Below are positions 11,550-21,930 of a DNA stretch of 64,000 nt, piece by piece. A program made the position numbers and the translations under genes. The notes below the pieces were generated by a model that saw only the letters and a list, made by a program, of their open reading frames with translations, was not told the origin of the DNA and made no database searches. Where the stretch lies: NCBI GenBank assembly GCA_012934845.2, contig WNNJ02001739.1:248001-312000 (forward strand), written 5' to 3'. Source of the stretch: Pomphorhynchus laevis (lineage: Eukaryota > Acanthocephala > Palaeacanthocephala > Echinorhynchida > Pomphorhynchidae). The first letter of the stretch is position 1. The number at the start of each line of letters is the position of its first letter.

Positions 11550-12895
11550 AAAGTAAGAAGAAAGAAGTTTATGCCATTTGGTGTTTTCTTTCTTTAGCTG
11601 AACTTATTAGCCTTACATTATTTTGTTTAAGAAAATCTATTATTATTTCATTTTACTTGATACAGCATAAACTTGTAGTAGATACATGGACTTGAACGCT
11701 TTTAGAAAACGTGCATTTATATTTATGACATGTCATATATATAATATATATGACATGTCATAATATATAATATAATATAACATATAATATATATGTCATA
11801 TATATGAAATGGCCCTTGATATAATTCATTTTATTTATATTAAACTGTTGTTTTCATTTTCTTAAATAAGCACTAGAGAATGTGCTTATTTAAGTTCATA
11901 CGTTAAAGTGTATGAATGTTAAATAAATATTGTCTTGCTAAATTATTTATACGAAAATAATAAGTATAAAACACAGTAAATTTAGGATATGACTGACTTA
12001 GACTTGGCGGTTTTTTAATGAGCACAACAATTTTCGTAAATTGATTTTGTGAAATTCATTCCACTTAAAGTTTCAATAAAAAAAGTCAAAATGACATTTA
12101 TTTTAACATTTATTTGTAACATTCTTAGTAAGTATACTTTAGTATACTTTAGTAAGTATACTTTATTATTGTTTTAACTAATCTAACGAAAATATTTCTA
12201 AAATTGGAACTTGTGACATAATTTCTAAGAAAAATATAAAATATTCTTAATTTATAAATGTTTTTGTGATTTAATTGCATTAAAATATCAAAATCCAAGT
12301 TAAAGAAACCATAAATATAAATAAGGAATCGTTAAATGCGATAACTTAATGACGAGAAATAGTTTTTATTATTTGTATTGAAGTGGCGTAGTTAAAAAGA
12401 ACATCGAAAGTAGCAACGTTAGCATCACTCAATTAAAACTTGTTAAAAGTTTAAAGTTTAATATACATTTTTAAATTTTACATAAACCCATTCGACACTT
12501 AACTTTCTTATATAGCATCGTATTACATTATTAATAACGCATGCGGATAACCTGCTATCTTATATAATAGATAATACAAGATAAGATATAATTTAATATA
12601 AAAAAGATAATAAGATAACAAGATAATACACTGCGATAACACGCGAGGTTATCGCATCTATTTTTTTATGTAGTCATTTTACTAAAGTTTTGTACACATT
12701 TAACTAACACGCAGGCTGAAGATTATTGTTGACTACATTGTTTTCATTTAATTGATTATAGTTGATTATATTAAATAGCTTATCTAATAACGGATTAATT
12801 TAATTATCTAATTAATAATTAATTAGATAATTAATTAATTAAATTAATATAATGGTATAATAACGGATTTGCTATTGTATGCATCACATGTCCAG
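11550..12895. other. Intergenic A+T-rich DNA with small palindromes
   Basis: No gene is seen. A 37-base near-palindrome built on ATGACATGTCAT lies at 11725-11761. A short tandem of AGTATACTTT occurs at about 12130-12165. Long runs of TTAATTAATTAGATAA follow near 12800-12840. Confidence 0.55.
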
Positions 12896-12900
12896 TCTTG

Positions 12901-13087
12901 CTCCACGTTTCTTCAACTGTTGAAGAAAACTTCCATTTCGCCAAAACGCCACCATTTTGTTTGATCCCATGGATAAGCGCACAGGATCATGTAGAACAAA
13001 ATGGTGGCGTTTCGGCGATATGGAAGCAGAGGTGATCTCGAAGATACTGCTTCCCAAAAGTAACAACATTTGAAGAAACGTGGATCA
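12901..13087. mobile_element. 187-base foldback element (MITE-like)
   Basis: Outer arms of 22 bases containing CCACGTTTCTTCAA lie at 12901-12922 and, inverted, at 13064-13085. Inner arms of 32 bases at 12930-12961 and 12995-13026 are inverted copies with two mismatches. The whole can fold into one long hairpin. No transposase is present. It resembles a non-autonomous DNA transposon, but no target-site duplication was defined. Small frames on the - strand here are by-products. Confidence 0.7.
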
Positions 13088-13129
13088 ACACTGGTCATAT
13101 AGTCCATACGATAGCGGATAAGACACTTG

Positions 13130-14225
13130 GTCGTACAAAAGCGGAAAAAGATACATAAGACGCGATACATTGCTCTGGACGGAAGATGTAAAAACAAAAG
13201 TCAAAAAGACAAGATATGACTATTCCATATATATCTCAGCGTAAAAACACAGACAAAATGGCATGCATAATATTTAGCAAAGAGAAACGCTAAGAAGGCC
13301 GTTGTGGTTGCCAGATCTTTTCACTATGATCATGACCGAAAAATACTCAATACACGCCATGGTGAGTGAGACCAATTTCGGCTTGTAAAGCGAAAACATC
13401 AAAACACTTAGGATATCGAAAGGCTTAACTCCATCAATGGAAAGGACGGTAAATTATTAATCGATCGACAGAAAGTTCGAGGGAGATGGCATGATCATTT
13501 TGAGGAAATCTCAAATGAAGAGTTTCCGCATCCCCTATCCAATAAGACGACGACAGGCATTTTATGTGACCGTCGAATTAAAGACCATCTGAAATCAAAG
13601 ATCTATAGCTCAAGCATCCGCCTTGTGGTCATGTACGGCACAGAGCGTTAGCCTATTACCAAGGCAGCGGAACGAGGCCTAGCGGTCATGGAGACTAAAA
13701 TTCTGCTATGGGTAAGTGGAATAACACGATGTGACCACGTAAGGAATATGGATATCCTGCAAAGATACAAGATCGCCCCAATCGTGTGAAAAATGCAAAA
13801 GGCCAGACTTAGGTTGTACGGCCACGTGCTGCGAAGTGAAAATTGCTCCCTTGCAAAGACTGTCTTAAAGTACAAGATTAGAAGCGAACGTCTGAGAGGT
13901 CGAACCAAGCGAATATGGCTAGATGACCTTCATATTGATCTGATGACATCTAGACTTCACCCAGCCCAATCGTGTGAAAAATGCAAAAGGCCAGACTCAG
14001 GTTGTACGGCCACGTGCCGCGAAGTGAAAATTGCTCCCTTGCAAATACCGTCTTAAAGTACAAGATTAGAAGCGAACGTCTGAGAGGTCGAACCAAGCGA
14101 ATATGGCTAGATGACCTTCATATTGATCTGATGACATCTAGACTTCACCCAGCCCAAGCTTAAGATAGGGTGAAATGAAGGGCTAATTCCCACATAGCCG
14201 ACCCGCCTCAAAACAGGCTAGGCTG
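13130..14225 (+). mobile_element. RTE-like LINE relic lacking its RT core
   Basis: The + strand reads as the linker of an RTE-type ORF, with an LNTRHGE-like segment and then INGKDGKLLIDRQKVRGRWH (about 13435-13495). It jumps directly to the C-terminal region (from about 13575), which has the typical YGTER-PITK stretch, LRLYGHVLRSE, and RGRTKRIWLDDL. The reverse transcriptase between them is missing, so there is an internal deletion of about 1 kb or more. Several stops and frame breaks are present. The end carries the 188-base duplication listed separately. Confidence 0.75.
13777..14152 (+). repeat. 188-base tandem duplication in the RTE C-terminus
   Basis: CCCAATCGTGTG begins at 13777 and again at 13965. 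The two 188-base copies differ at only a handful of bases. The duplication repeats the LRLYGHVLRSE to MTSRLHPAQ coding segment, but the second copy starts in another frame (188 is not a multiple of three). It happened after the element inserted, because it includes element sequence only. Confidence 0.93.
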
Positions 14226-14229
14226 AAGA

Positions 14230-14436
14230 ATAAGAAGTATAACCTATTAAAAAATCAATCAATTAAGTTTGCTGTAAAAATAATCATTGAAGTACTTAAT
14301 CATTGAAGTACATATTTTGTACTATAAATTAAAAAATGTAAATATCTTAATCTAAAAATTTTTAAATACAAATATAACAGTAATATATCGTAATAAAATA
14401 TTAATATTTTGATATTTTCTTTCTCACTGTTCATTG
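14230..14436. other. Short A+T-rich spacer between RTE relic and LINE A
   Basis: Low-complexity AT-rich sequence with no gene or repeat unit recognised. Confidence 0.5.
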
Positions 14437-15370
14437 TCTTATACTCCTTCTTTTGTTCTCTGTGACTTTAACATTCGTCTTGATCGTCCAGCTGAGTATG
14501 ACTCTATCACTCTAACTAATCATTTTTTCTGATTTTAACTATAAATTACTTTCGAATAGGCCCACTCATATTCTCGGCGGTGCTCTCGACATCATTGATG
14601 TTCTCAACAGCTTCAATGAATATACCTCATTGTTAATTACTAATCATGGTGTGCCCGATCATTTCCTTGTCACTCTTACTCTTACTCGTCCTCATCCTTA
14701 TTCTCTGTTTCCAACATTAGCTACACTAAGTCTACCTTGGAAACTTCTCGATATCCCTATTTTCTGTTCTGCCTTACTCAATTATTCACTCTTTTCGTTT
14801 CCACTTAACTATATTTCTTCCAATGATCTCTGCATTCTGTTTGATTCTGAACTTACGTCGATCATGAATCACCTGCTGCCTATTCGACCCCGTAAATTTC
14901 AGCGCTTTCGCCGTGCTCTCTGCTTCGATTCCGACTGTTGTCTTTTTAAGCGTCGACTGCGTCACTCTTTTCGTGTGTATAATCGCTTTCTTAACGTTCT
15001 CCGAACTCACTCACTTTTAATCTCCGTGCTTCCTATCTTTCTATTTGCCGTTCCCATCTCATTCTTATACGTACTAAACGTATTCTCTTTTGGCGAAATC
15101 AACTCGAATCATCTTCCAACTCTAAATCTCATTGGAAAATCTTAAACTCTATTCCTTCAAGATCACCTACTCTTGTTACATAAATCCTGATGAATTTTCT
15201 TCTTATCTACAATCTAAGCTATCTAATTTACTTTCTCTTCTACCCATATGCCTTTTGTACCCTCTCTTCTCTTTGAATACTTCTCTCCCAGAGCTATTCC
15301 ACCTTCTTCCCGTTTCGCCTGATGAAGTTTCTTTGGTAAAATATCTGCTCATCTATCTCACCCTTCCGCA

Positions 15371-15916
15371 GCAGCTAATTTGGAATTAATATTCTGCTAG
15401 CAGCTAATTTACAATTTTGGAGCAGGATCAATGAAGCACTATTTTATTCTGATATTTCGCTAGCTGCTAATTGGGAATTCTTGATCAAGATCAATAAAAC
15501 TATTTTATTTTTATATTTCACCACCAGCTAAATGGGAATTTTGAATCAGGATCAATAAACACTATAATATTTTGATATTTTGCTAGCAGCTAATTGAGAA
15601 TTTTTGAGCAGGATCAATAAACACTATTTTATTTTGCACAAACAGGTACTTTAGAATTTTGGAGCAGTATCAATAAAATAATTTTATTTTGATATTTGGC
15701 TAGATGATAATTTAGAATTGTGTATCAATAAAACTTTTTTGTATTAATATTTCGCTAGCTGCTAATTTGGTATTTTGGATCAGGATCAATAAACAATATT
15801 TTATTATAATATTTCGATAGCTGCTAATTTGAAATTTTGGAGCAGGATCAATAAATAATATTTTCTTTTAATTTTTTATTATCTGCTAATTTAGAATTCT
15901 GAAGATTTTCAATAAA
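15371..15916. repeat. Satellite array of about 62-base units inside LINE A
   Basis: About nine diverged units follow each other, each with a GCTAGCTGCTAATTTGGAAT segment, then a GGATCAATAAA segment and a T-rich stretch. Spacings between successive GCTAAT motifs are about 55-63 bases. One isolated unit of the same family lies at 19062-19131, so it is a dispersed family and not just local slippage. It replaces part of the LINE's RT. Confidence 0.85.
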
Positions 15917-16317
15917 CTTGAGCGTCTTGTTCTCATGCAAGTTAATGCATATCTATTTTCATCCAACTTGTTTCCTCCCTTCCGAGCTGCTTTTCGCTCT
16001 AATCACACTACTGAAATTGCCTGTTTTAAAGTTTACATAGTTTCTCTTGATCTATGATCTGATTTTGACATCGTCGATCATTCGATTCTTCTCCATCGTC
16101 TTCGTCATGATTATGGCTTCTCCTTACCCACTGTAGTTTGGTTTTCGTCATATCTATCAAACCATACTTTTCGCGTTTATTCTAACTCTTCTCTTTCCCA
16201 TCCTTCTTCCACCCCGTACGGTTTTTAACAAGACTCCATATTAGACCCTTTGCTTTTCTATCTTCTTCTCGGTGATTTGCCTTCTATTTCTCAGTCAACG
16301 GAGAAAGCAGATAATAA

Positions 16318-16364
16318 GGGTCGAAACGTGAAATGTAGGTCTGGGTCAACAGCTGATGAGACCC
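16318..16364 (+). ncRNA. Hammerhead-ribozyme-like core, permuted (stem II open)
   Basis: GGGTC-GAAAC (16318-16327) and CTGATGA-GACCC (16353-16364) carry both conserved hammerhead core segments. They can form a 5-bp stem II with the canonical closing G-C pair. Between them ACGT (16326-16329) can pair with ATGT (16333-16336) as a short stem III capped by GAA, followed by GTA, an allowed cleavage triplet. Stem I is weak: only CTG/CAG (16341-16343 with 16350-16352), leaving GGT unpaired. A competing 8-bp stem (GTCTGGGT 16339-16346 with ACCCAGAC 16365-16372) is also possible. Units two and three read CTGATAA in the core. Activity is therefore doubtful, but the paired core words are unlikely to be chance. 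Confidence 0.45.
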
Positions 16365-16626
16365 ACCCAGACTGATTAGTAGCGTCCTGCTGTATCAAAA
16401 ATAAGATCAATACCTGTGAGGATAATATCGTGCCACAATCGGAAAAATTTCAGCTCACAGATGCAATCAAATACAATTAAAAACTATCATTGCAAGTGGC
16501 AGCATGAAAAACGGGTGATCCGGCTAGCGGATCACACACATCGGGTAGGTTTCTAATAGATCGTTAGAATACGATCCCCTACCAAAAGTAATATACAGAA
16601 ATGTATATCTACACCACTGGAGCAGC

Positions 16627-16680
16627 CAGCTTAGTGGATGTTGCGTTGAATCACGATACAGACGTCCTGAGTTCAAATCC
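16627..16680 (+). promoter_or_regulatory. tRNA-like A and B boxes (internal pol III promoter), unit 1
   Basis: CAGCTTAGTGG (16627-16637) fits the A box and GTTCAAATCC (16671-16680) fits the B box, at tRNA-like spacing of about 33 bases. The same pair occurs in unit 2 at 17025-17035 and 17069-17078. A convincing full cloverleaf was not found, so this is read as a tRNA-derived promoter region and not a tRNA gene. Confidence 0.5.
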
Positions 16681-18162
16681 GATCAGCATCAGTCAACGGA
16701 GAAAGCAGATAATAAGGGTCGAAACGTGAAATGTAGGTCTGGGTCAACAGCTGATAAGACCCACCCAGACTGATTAGTAGCGTCCTGCTGTATCAAAAAT
16801 AAGATCAATACCTGTGAGGATAATATCGTGCCACAATCGGAAAAATTTCAGCTCACAGATGCAATCAAATACAATTAAAAACTATCATTGCAAGTGGCAG
16901 CATGAAAAACGGGTGATCCGGCTAGCGGATCACACACATCGGGTAGGTTTCTAATAGATCGTTAGAATACGATCCCCTACCAAAAGTAATATACAGAAAT
17001 GTATATCTACACCACTGGAGCAGCCAGCTTAGTGGATGTTGCGTTGAATCACGATACAGACGTCCTGAGTTCAAATCCGATCAGCATCAGTCAACGGAGA
17101 AAGCAGATAATAAGGGTCGAAACGTGAAATGTAGGTCTGGGTCAACAGCTGATAAGACCCACCCAGACTGATTAGTAGCGTCCTGCTGTATCAAAAATAA
17201 GATCAATACCTGTGAGGATAATATCGTGCCACAATCGGAAAAATTTCTCATAAATTTAACTTCCATGTTATGCAATATAATGATGACATTCTCATCTATG
17301 TTCATGCACCTCTTTATCGTATTCACGATATTAGTGTTTCCGCTTCCGACTGTATTGTCTCAATTTCCAATCATCTTTCTTCCCTTCGCCTTTCTCTGAA
17401 TCCTGATAAATCCAAAATTATGTGGATCCTACCTCGACGCCTCGGCTTCGAACCTCCCTCCGTATCATTAAATTCTACAATTCTTCCTATCGTTGATAAT
17501 CTCGTTTTCCTAGGCTTTCATTTTGACAACCGACTTTCACTTAAACCTTTCGTTAGAGATAAAATAGGCTCATCTACCTTGATACTCCGCAACTTCCGTC
17601 AAGTTTGTAGATTGATCGATTTCCATGTATGACTCTCATATTTCTCTCCTTTTCTCAACAATTGATTACTGTCTTAGTATATTTTCCAACTCACCTAAAT
17701 CCACTCTTCTTCCACTACAACGCATCATAAACACAGCTGTCCGAATTCTCCTCCGTCTTTGTCGTTTTGATCATACATCCCACCATCTTGCTTCTCTCGA
17801 TTTGCCTACCATTTATTCTCGTGTTCAAATTCGTCTCCTTCACATTGCTTTCCGCCTTGTAACTTTTCATACTCCTTCATTTATACACATTCCTTTTCTC
17901 AACAATTATACGTAGTTCTGATTACTGTTCGTTGCGTTCCCGTAATTCCCTTATTTTACATGTCCCAAACTACTCTACCTCTTTTGGCTTCCGCTCCATC
18001 CTTGTGACTGCTCCTCTCTCGTGGAATCATCTGCCAACTCATAAACGCCAATCAACCTCAATTGATTGGCGTGTTCCAAACGCCGAATCCGATCACATTT
18101 AAAACAATTTAAGAAATTTATCTGTATGACTTTTGGCTGTTTTTTAGTTAGTGGACTTGTAA

Positions 18163-18179
18163 GCGTACAGTTGGCACGC
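18163..18179 (+). repeat. LINE 3' terminal hairpin, copy A
   Basis: GCGTAC and GCACGC face each other around AGTTG, just before ATTTGCCACTTTAAATA. The same structure ends copies B, C, D and F. Confidence 0.75.
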
Positions 18180-18196
18180 ATTTGCCACTTTAAATA

Positions 18197-19560
18197 GATT
18201 ATTATTGATATAATATAATAGTTTAACAGTATTCTATTAATTTATTATTTATATGTTTTCTATTTAATTTTCATTTTTAAATAGTTTTTAAAATTAAAAT
18301 ATATTAATCCCAAAGAAAGAAATTTAAAATTCAACTTTTATGAATTGAACCGCTTAGTAGATTATATATATACAATTTGTATTAGCGATTTTGTAATATA
18401 TCTGCATTTTATAATGTTCCCCAAGCACGTTTTCAAGAGGAAACACTTTAGAACGAAGTTATCACTGATGTACGGCACACATACTAGTCATTATCAAGGT
18501 TGATTGATGTTTTTTAAGTAAAGCCACAATCATTGATAATTACAAGCCGGTGTACCGCTCTACTAAGTCATTTTCATTAATTCTCGATTTGGCCAATTAG
18601 CAAACCTGTTTTCTATTCTGTTTAAACCGCTTTCTCATTTTAAATATTAACGGTTTGCACTCGTGAGCAACGGTTTGCTAATAGCAATATTTAATCCGAT
18701 ATATTTACCCTTCATATTAATTAACAATTTTAAACGATTTTAACTAATTTTATTATTTTTGAAACAAACTTAAAGATTGTAGTTCTAAAAGATTAGAAAT
18801 TATAAATTCCAAACTGATAGCAAAATTTAAAAGTTAAATACATACCGCTTTGGAAAACCTAGAATTGTCAAAATTCTTGATACCACACGATAACTTTGCG
18901 TATCGTGGAACATCGATTGTTTTCATTGCAAACTCTCGAAAATATCACCATTTTTATTTTGATCACTTGATATTAATCTTTTCAAATTCTCTAGATAATT
19001 TCAGAGCAGTGTCTCCATAATACTGTCAGATAATTAAAAATAACTGATGTTGATCTTTTTTTAAATTTGGAATTTTCGACCAGGATCAATAAACATTAAT
19101 TTATTTTTATATTACTCTAGTTGCTGCTAGCATTAGAGAAACTCTAGCATCAGACACAAAAGGTATAATTTTTTCAAAATTTTGAAAATCAAGTGATATT
19201 GTAAAACTTTATTATAAAAATTAAAATATTCCCAACATTGGCACTGATGAGAATTTTTTTCTGCACGTTGCTTCAAAAATAATGAAAAAAACGCCGTACG
19301 TTACATTTAGGTATCGGTGGACTTAATCTGCTACTGATCCAATACATATGGTCCACGTTTATATATTCCAAATATCGTTTATATATTCTAAATATTGTTT
19401 CGTGGAATAACAGTCACTAACTCTTGAAAAATATTCGCATCCTATTCTAAATGGATGAATAATCTGCAAAATACTGTACAACAAAACAGTTAGTTTTCCA
19501 TTGTGTTATTTAAAAAGCTTTGTACAAAAGTAACTTTAATAATAAAATAGCTTTTTTAGT
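18197..19560. other. Intergenic DNA with one stray satellite unit
   Basis: No gene is visible. At 19062-19131 lies a single unit of the 62-base satellite that interrupts LINE A (AATTTGGAATTTT, GGATCAATAAACA, TAGTTGCTGCTAGC). The rest is low-complexity AT-rich sequence. Confidence 0.6.
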
Positions 19561-19569
19561 CAAGGCCTG

Positions 19570-20460
19570 TTTATTTAAACCAGTTTTGTTCTTTCTACGT
19601 AAGCATGGTTTTCGCCGTTTTCACTCAACAGATAACAATCTCGTTCTTGCTAGTAAGAGCTAGTGGGCACGTAGTGTTACTTGGTGTAGTGCGATTTCTT
19701 GGCCTTAGGAAATCCTTTTATCGTGTTGATCATGACATCTTGATTTCTAAACTTGAGAGGTACATCATATCATCTTTCATTATGTCTTAAATCATAAACT
19801 TTATCTTCGGTGGGGAATTTGCAGTGCTAAAGAGAGGAACAATATCAGAATTGGTTCAAAATTACCGAAGGAATCCCTCGGGGATCTGTACTTTGATCTT
19901 TGCAATTTAATATAAATGTAAATGACTTAAATGTTAAAAAATGTTAAGTCATTAAATTAAGGTTAATGACTTAACCTTAAAATATTGTCCTGTCAGTGGT
20001 TATCCCGATATCAACTATCTTCAAATTGGCATCGATTCTATACTAAAATGCTGTCAATCTCCCCGTTTTTCAGTAGGCAAACCCGAGTCATTAAATATGA
20101 ATCTATATAACTAAGTGGCTGTTACTTTGTTAGATCCATTAAGCTTACGTACATTGCCGTCTCTCCAATTAAAGATGATTATCATTGAGCAGTATCTTAT
20201 AAAGGCTGATCTATGTCTTATTCAATCAGCGTTAACTGTACCATACAATCCTCTAAGTCATATTTTATCGTTTGATGAATTGGACGGATGTGTGGTCATT
20301 CGTACATCTTCAAACGTCGACTGAGACCAAGACTCGATTGTAATTGACAGATACACATCATTCGAATAGCCTGTTATCAAATTAATAAAGTCTTCAACAA
20401 ATCAATTTAAGGAGGATATTTAACTTTACTTACTATTTTTTATTTTATAGGTTGTGATGC
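19570..20460 (+). mobile_element. CR1-like LINE relic, RT and 3' end
   Basis: The + strand reads as scattered RT pieces in different frames. A fingers/palm segment ends in FYRVDHDILISKLERY (about 19710-19765). It is followed by traces of a GVPRGSVL-like motif (about 19870-19895) and a C-terminal tail near 20270-20340. The end GTGATGCACCGCC (about 20454-20466) resembles the end of another relic at 43550, suggesting a shared family terminus. It is followed at once by a 28-base tandem repeat. Heavily decayed. Confidence 0.55.
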
Positions 20461-20468
20461 ACCGCCAT

Positions 20469-20552
20469 AAAATAATTGTCCTTTTTGTATTTTAATAAAA
20501 TAATTGTCCTTTTTGTATTTTAATAAAATAATTGTCCTTTTTGTATTTAAAT
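20469..20552 (+). repeat. 28-base tandem repeat, 3 units, at a LINE 3' end
   Basis: AAAATAATTGTCCTTTTTGT begins at 20469, 20497 and 20525. CR1-related LINEs often end in a short tandem tail, so this is likely the tail of the adjacent relic. Confidence 0.85.
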
Positions 20553-21027
20553 AAACTAAATAGAAAATTACAAAAATTGCATAATATTTCGTAAAAGAAA
20601 ACAAAATATGGCAACGAAGAGATTGTTTTGACTAGAATAGATTTGACTATAATTAAATTTCCATTAATAAATAATTTTTGGAATAGTAGTTTTTAGGAAT
20701 TTATATATAGCAAAAAGACATCCGTATATATTGTTTTGTACAATACCAAAATTACATAATATTTTGAAAAGGGAACAAAATCGGATGATGAAGTGTTATT
20801 TATGACATTTATTGTTTTGAATATGATAAAATGATTATTAGTAAAACAGGCTAATCTATAGATACCATATTAAAGCAACATAAATATACACTTAAACAAA
20901 ACATGAGTTTCGCTATTGTTGACCTCAGAATAAGTTTAGATAACACAATCAACTGTAATAACACAGCTGTTTTATCAAAAGAAACAAATAGTTTTGATAG
21001 AAAAATACCAGAAAAAAGGATTTATTT
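20553..21027. other. A+T-rich spacer
   Basis: No gene, repeat unit or RNA was recognised. Confidence 0.5.
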
Positions 21028-21040
21028 TAACGTGGCAAAT

Positions 21041-21056
21041 GCGTGCCAGCGCACGC
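21041..21056 (-). repeat. LINE 3' terminal hairpin, copy B
   Basis: On the - strand GCGTGC and GCACGC form a perfect 6-bp stem around GCTG, followed by ATTTGCCACGTTAAAATA. Confidence 0.8.
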
Positions 21057-21087
21057 TTACATGACCACAACAAAACAAGACTGTGAA

Positions 21088-21447
21088 TCAGGTGTCGAGA
21101 AGGTGTGAACGGAGGAGGTGTTTGAATGTGATAAAGGAGAGGGCGTGGCGGACGTCGAGAGGGAGTTGATTCCAGGCGAGTGAGGAGGCGACGATAAAGG
21201 TTCGGAGACCGTAGTTGTTGGATTTATTGGGAAGGTGGAGTAAGAGGGTATGACAGGAACGAAGCGATAGCGAGGTGGGGCGAGTATCGTCTAAGAAAGG
21301 AAGGTTGATGAACGATGGGGAGCCGACAGCGATGAGACGAAAAGTTACGATAAGAAGGCGGAGTTTGATGCGGATGTGGATGGTAGGCCAGGAGAGTTGG
21401 ACAAAATATGTGGATGTGTGGTCGAAGCGACGGAGACGAAAGAGCAC
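21088..21447 (-). pseudogene. LINE B ORF2 C-terminal domain
   Basis: This 119-residue frame is the region after the RT thumb. It has the FDHTS and RLRLLIVTFRLIAVGSPSF segments, also seen in copies A, C, D and F, and ends with LAWNQLPLDVRHALS, the usual terminal Trp-Asn-x-Leu-Pro motif of CR1/L2 elements. It is separated from the RT by a frame break. Confidence 0.75.
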
Positions 21448-21464
21448 TCGAACGGCGGTGTTGA

Positions 21465-21926
21465 TTATTCGTTGTAGGGTAGGATGATGGATTTTGGAGA
21501 ATTGGCGAAAAGGCTAAGGCAGTAATCGATTTTAGGGAAAAGAAGCGATGAAAGAAGAGACATACAAGAACGGAAGTCGATAAGGGGGCGGATACGGCGG
21601 ATGTCACGGAGAATTAAGTTAGATGAGCGGACCTTGTCACGGACGAAGGGTTTAAGGGAAAGGTGATCATCGAAATGGAAGCCTAAGAAAGTGAGATTGT
21701 GGACTATAGGGATGATCGATGAGGCAAAAGATACAGTGGGAGGAGATATGTTTGGTTTACGGGGGAGGATCCACATTATTTTGGACTTTTCGACCTTTAG
21801 AACGAGATGGAGATTGTAGAGACGTTTGTAGATAGAAGAAAGACAGTTGGATGCAGAAATGCCGATATCGTGTATGCGATGTGCGGGTGCATGAGCATAG
21901 ATTAGAATGTCATCGGCATATTGCAT
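21465..21926 (-). pseudogene. LINE B ORF2 reverse transcriptase, catalytic part and thumb
   Basis: The frame begins with QYADDILIYAHA, the palm motif C with the catalytic Asp pair. It goes on through the KSKIMWILPR and FLGFHFDDHLSLKPFV segments of the thumb, to DYCLSLFANSPKS. These match copies A, D and F. The Asp pair is intact, but the reading frame is broken at both ends. Confidence 0.8.
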
Positions 21927-21930
21927 GACC

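Larger units (their letters stand above)
16294..17242 (+). mobile_element. Tandem 398-base non-autonomous element with ribozyme-like core (retrozyme- or SINE-like)
   Basis: Two full 398-base units (16294-16691 and 16692-17089) and a third partial unit of 153 bases are almost identical; one difference was noticed (TGATGAG versus TGATAAG). The element starts GTCAACGGAGAAAG and ends CAATCGGAAAAA. So a body of about 155 bases occurs three times with a 243-base connector between copies, and an 8-base target-site duplication flanks the whole. The body has a hammerhead-like core and the connector has tRNA-like pol III boxes (listed separately). No protein is encoded. Animal retrozymes are known as short tandem ribozyme-bearing elements, and that is the closest match. 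A composite SINE is the alternative. Confidence 0.6.
16286..17250. repeat. 8-base target-site duplication flanking the 949-base insertion
   Basis: ATTTCTCA at 16286-16293 and again at 17243-17250 brackets the insertion. Only one of these copies is expected in the uninterrupted LINE, where copies D and F read straight through. This shows that the tandem element arrived as one insertion event. Confidence 0.85.
14437..18196 (+). mobile_element. CR1/L2-type LINE, copy A, split by two insertions
   Basis: This is a 5'-truncated copy of the same family as copy D. It starts within the endonuclease (about 14437, DFNIRLDRP region), passes through the linker (14630-15369), and is interrupted by a satellite array (15371-15916). 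It resumes at the RT LERLVLMQVNAY segment (15917-16293) and is interrupted again at 16294-17242. It then continues with the RT catalytic box and C-terminal domain (17251-17920) and ends in the family's 3' hairpin at 18163-18179. The catalytic box reads YNDD where the other copies have YADD. About 170 bases of RT sequence were lost at the satellite junction. Many frame breaks; inactive. Confidence 0.85.

Noticed and set aside
12913-13197. 94-residue frame on - strand
   Set aside because: It lies across the foldback element and has no domain; its content follows from the inverted arms.
16627-16700. A tRNA gene
   Set aside because: A and B boxes fit but the acceptor and T stems do not pair convincingly; it is better read as a tRNA-derived promoter.
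16294-17242. Miniature LTR-type element (TRIM) with repeated termini
   Set aside because: The 155-base repeated body lacks TG...CA ends, the duplication is 8 bases and not 4-6, and no primer binding site or polypurine tract was found next to it.
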